A stretch of DNA of 64,000 nt from Streptomyces sp. PT12 (lineage in GTDB: Bacteria > Actinomycetota > Actinomycetes > Streptomycetales > Streptomycetaceae): NCBI RefSeq assembly GCF_003311645.1, contig NZ_QEST01000014.1, forward strand, positions 124,001 through 188,000, written 5' to 3'. The translations under genes and the position numbers were made by a program. Each line of letters starts with the position of its first letter. Position 1 is the stretch's first letter. Shown here one piece after another: positions 62,917 through 64,000 of the stretch. A model generated the notes under the pieces. That model was not told the origin of the DNA and searched no databases. It saw nothing but the letters and a program-made list of their open reading frames with translations.

Positions 62917-64000
62917 CCGCCCGGCGACGGCCCGGGCTCCCCGCCGTCCCCGCGGGGGGCCGCGGGGAGCGCGGGCCGCGAGTCGTCGCGGCTCGCGGGC
63001 AGCGCCCTCGGCGCGGCGGCCCCCGGGCGCGCGCCCGCGCCGTCCGCGCGGCGTAGCGCCCTGGCCACCGCCCGGTCGGTGTCGAGGCGTTCGCCCTCGC
63101 GGAAGCACGCGCGGAAGCGCGTCGCCCCCAGCCGCCGCCGCAGATGGCGCTCGCAGTGGATGTGGGGCGCGTTGAAGTACTCCGAGCCGAACATCCGCAT
63201 CCCCACCGAGGCCCACACCTTCGCGGCCGCCCCCTGGATCACCGCGGCCTCCGCGGGGTCGCCCTCCGAGGCCGTGATCCCGGCGAGCAGCTCGAGCGCC
63301 AGGACCGTGCCGACCAGGTCATGGAACGCGTGGGCCGCGGGCAGCGACGCCTCCACCAGCTCGCGCGCCTCCGCCAGGTCCCCCCGGCTCCACGCCGCGA
63401 AGCCCAGGACATAGAGCGCGTAGGCGCGCGCCCAGCGCTCGCCGTGCTCGTCGCACACCCCGCGCGCCTCCTCGCACAGCCGCACCGCCTCAGCCAGGTC
63501 CCCCTGGAACGCGATGGCCATCGCCAACTGCGCCTTGCACATCAGCACTTCGCTGTTCAGCTCGCTGATCTCCTCGAAGCGGTCGAGCGCCGCCCGCAGC
63601 AGCTTCTCGGCCCGCTGCACCTCGTCGCTGATGAGCGCCAGGCAGCCGCGCCTGTGGTTGCTGTAGGCGGCGGCCCTGGCGTTGCCCGAGCGCTCCGCGC
63701 CCTCCTGGCACTCGTGCAACGCCGTCAGCGCCTCCGCCGTGTCGCCCTGGAGCACGGCCACGTAGCCGACCACCCACAGCGCCTTGAGCCTGATCTCCTC
63801 CTGGTCGGTCTCCCGCCGCAACGCCCTCCGCAGCCAGTGCCTGCCCTCGCCGAGCCGCCCGCAGCCGATCCAGCAGAACCACAGCGTGCCCGCGAGGTAG
63901 AGGCCGAGGCGGCCCTCCTCCTCGTCGTCGAGCGCGAATTCCAGGGCCGCCCTCAGGTTGGGCATCTCGTCCTCGATACGCCGCGCCACCTCCGCCTGGC
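62904..64000 (-). CDS. TPR-type regulator fragment (LuxR/AfsR-like ATPase family), N-terminus beyond the window
   Basis: The frame is open to the right edge with coding sequence ([19 protein letters not shown]), so the start lies outside; about 365 codons are visible. [21 protein letters not shown] and repeated helix pairs such as [22 protein letters not shown] are the TPR region of large NB-ARC/LuxR-type regulators. After [18 protein letters not shown], where such proteins usually carry a C-terminal LuxR helix-turn-helix, only a Pro/Ala/Arg-rich tail follows. So it may be a version without DNA-binding domain, or truncated. The last 13 bases overlap rpsD. Confidence 0.75.
   Translation of the reverse strand, partial: QAEVARRIEDEMPNLRAALEFALDDEEEGRLGLYLAGTLWFCWIGCGRLGEGRHWLRRALRRETDQEEIRLKALWVVGYVAVLQGDTAEALTALHECQEGAERSGNARAAAYSNHRRGCLALISDEVQRAEKLLRAALDRFEEISELNSEVLMCKAQLAMAIAFQGDLAEAVRLCEEARGVCDEHGERWARAYALYVLGFAAWSRGDLAEARELVEASLPAAHAFHDLVGTVLALELLAGITASEGDPAEAAVIQGAAAKVWASVGMRMFGSEYFNAPHIHCERHLRRRLGATRFRACFREGERLDTDRAVARALRRADGAGARPGAAAPRALPASRDDSRPALPAAPRGDGGEPGPSPGGQRA

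Overview
The window is chromosomal DNA of a very GC-rich actinomycete, almost certainly a Streptomyces or a close relative in the Streptomycetaceae. The evidence is a full-length SsgB sporulation protein (33065-33478), phosphatidylinositol and PIM-type lipid genes, strong G/C preference at third codon positions, many GTG and TTG starts, four-base ATGA/GTGA gene overlaps, and the order pdxS-pdxT-yebC-ruvCAB-yajC-secD-secF-apt-relA that is typical of that family. No plasmid, phage, transposase, CRISPR or antibiotic cluster was seen.

Layout. 1-10909: an operon of a very large unknown protein (cut by the left edge), a MoxR-type AAA+ ATPase, a DUF5682-VWA fusion and a SWIM zinc-finger protein. This resembles the E. 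coli yehL/M/P/Q cluster, with YehM-like and YehP-like parts fused. 11043-15720: an aldo/keto reductase, a PlsC acyltransferase, an exported glycerophosphodiesterase, an acetyltransferase and two small membrane proteins. 15862-18764: a putative polycysteine leader peptide followed by the methionine importer genes metN-metI-metQ and a terminator. 18832-19996: an acetyltransferase, then a decayed remnant of a GH92 mannosidase. 20112-26548: corrin and siroheme genes (cobL, a bluB-cobT fusion, a cysG-like gene) and an rRNA/tRNA methyltransferase. 26568-34222: a membrane Ser/Thr kinase, a small membrane protein, a tRNA operon (Gly, Cys, Val, Val), folate genes pabB and pabC, acetyltransferase and thioredoxin-fold genes, small proteins, ssgB and a tRNA-Val(CAC).

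34223-42743: a 101-bp tandem repeat array, thrS, then a lipid cluster (HIT hydrolase, membrane protein, pgsA, PIM acyltransferase, PimA-like glycosyltransferase, LemA-like protein). 42898-54743: housekeeping core for PLP synthesis (pdxS/T), a YebC factor, Holliday junction processing (ruvC/A/B), Sec accessory proteins (yajC, secD, secF), purine salvage (apt) and the stringent response (relA). 54807-62916: a DUF349 protein, a cyclophilin, a metallo-hydrolase, hisS, a VKOR homologue, rarA, a DUF2470 gene preceded by an iron box, and rpsD. The right edge cuts a TPR-type regulator.

Main points of interest are the fused MoxR/VWA/SWIM operon, the Cys-Cys-Cys leader before metNIQ, the iron box before the DUF2470 gene, the tandem repeats next to tRNA-Val, the GH92 pseudogene, and several genes whose -10 hexamers imply leaderless mRNAs. 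Product names rest on motifs read by eye; no database search was run.
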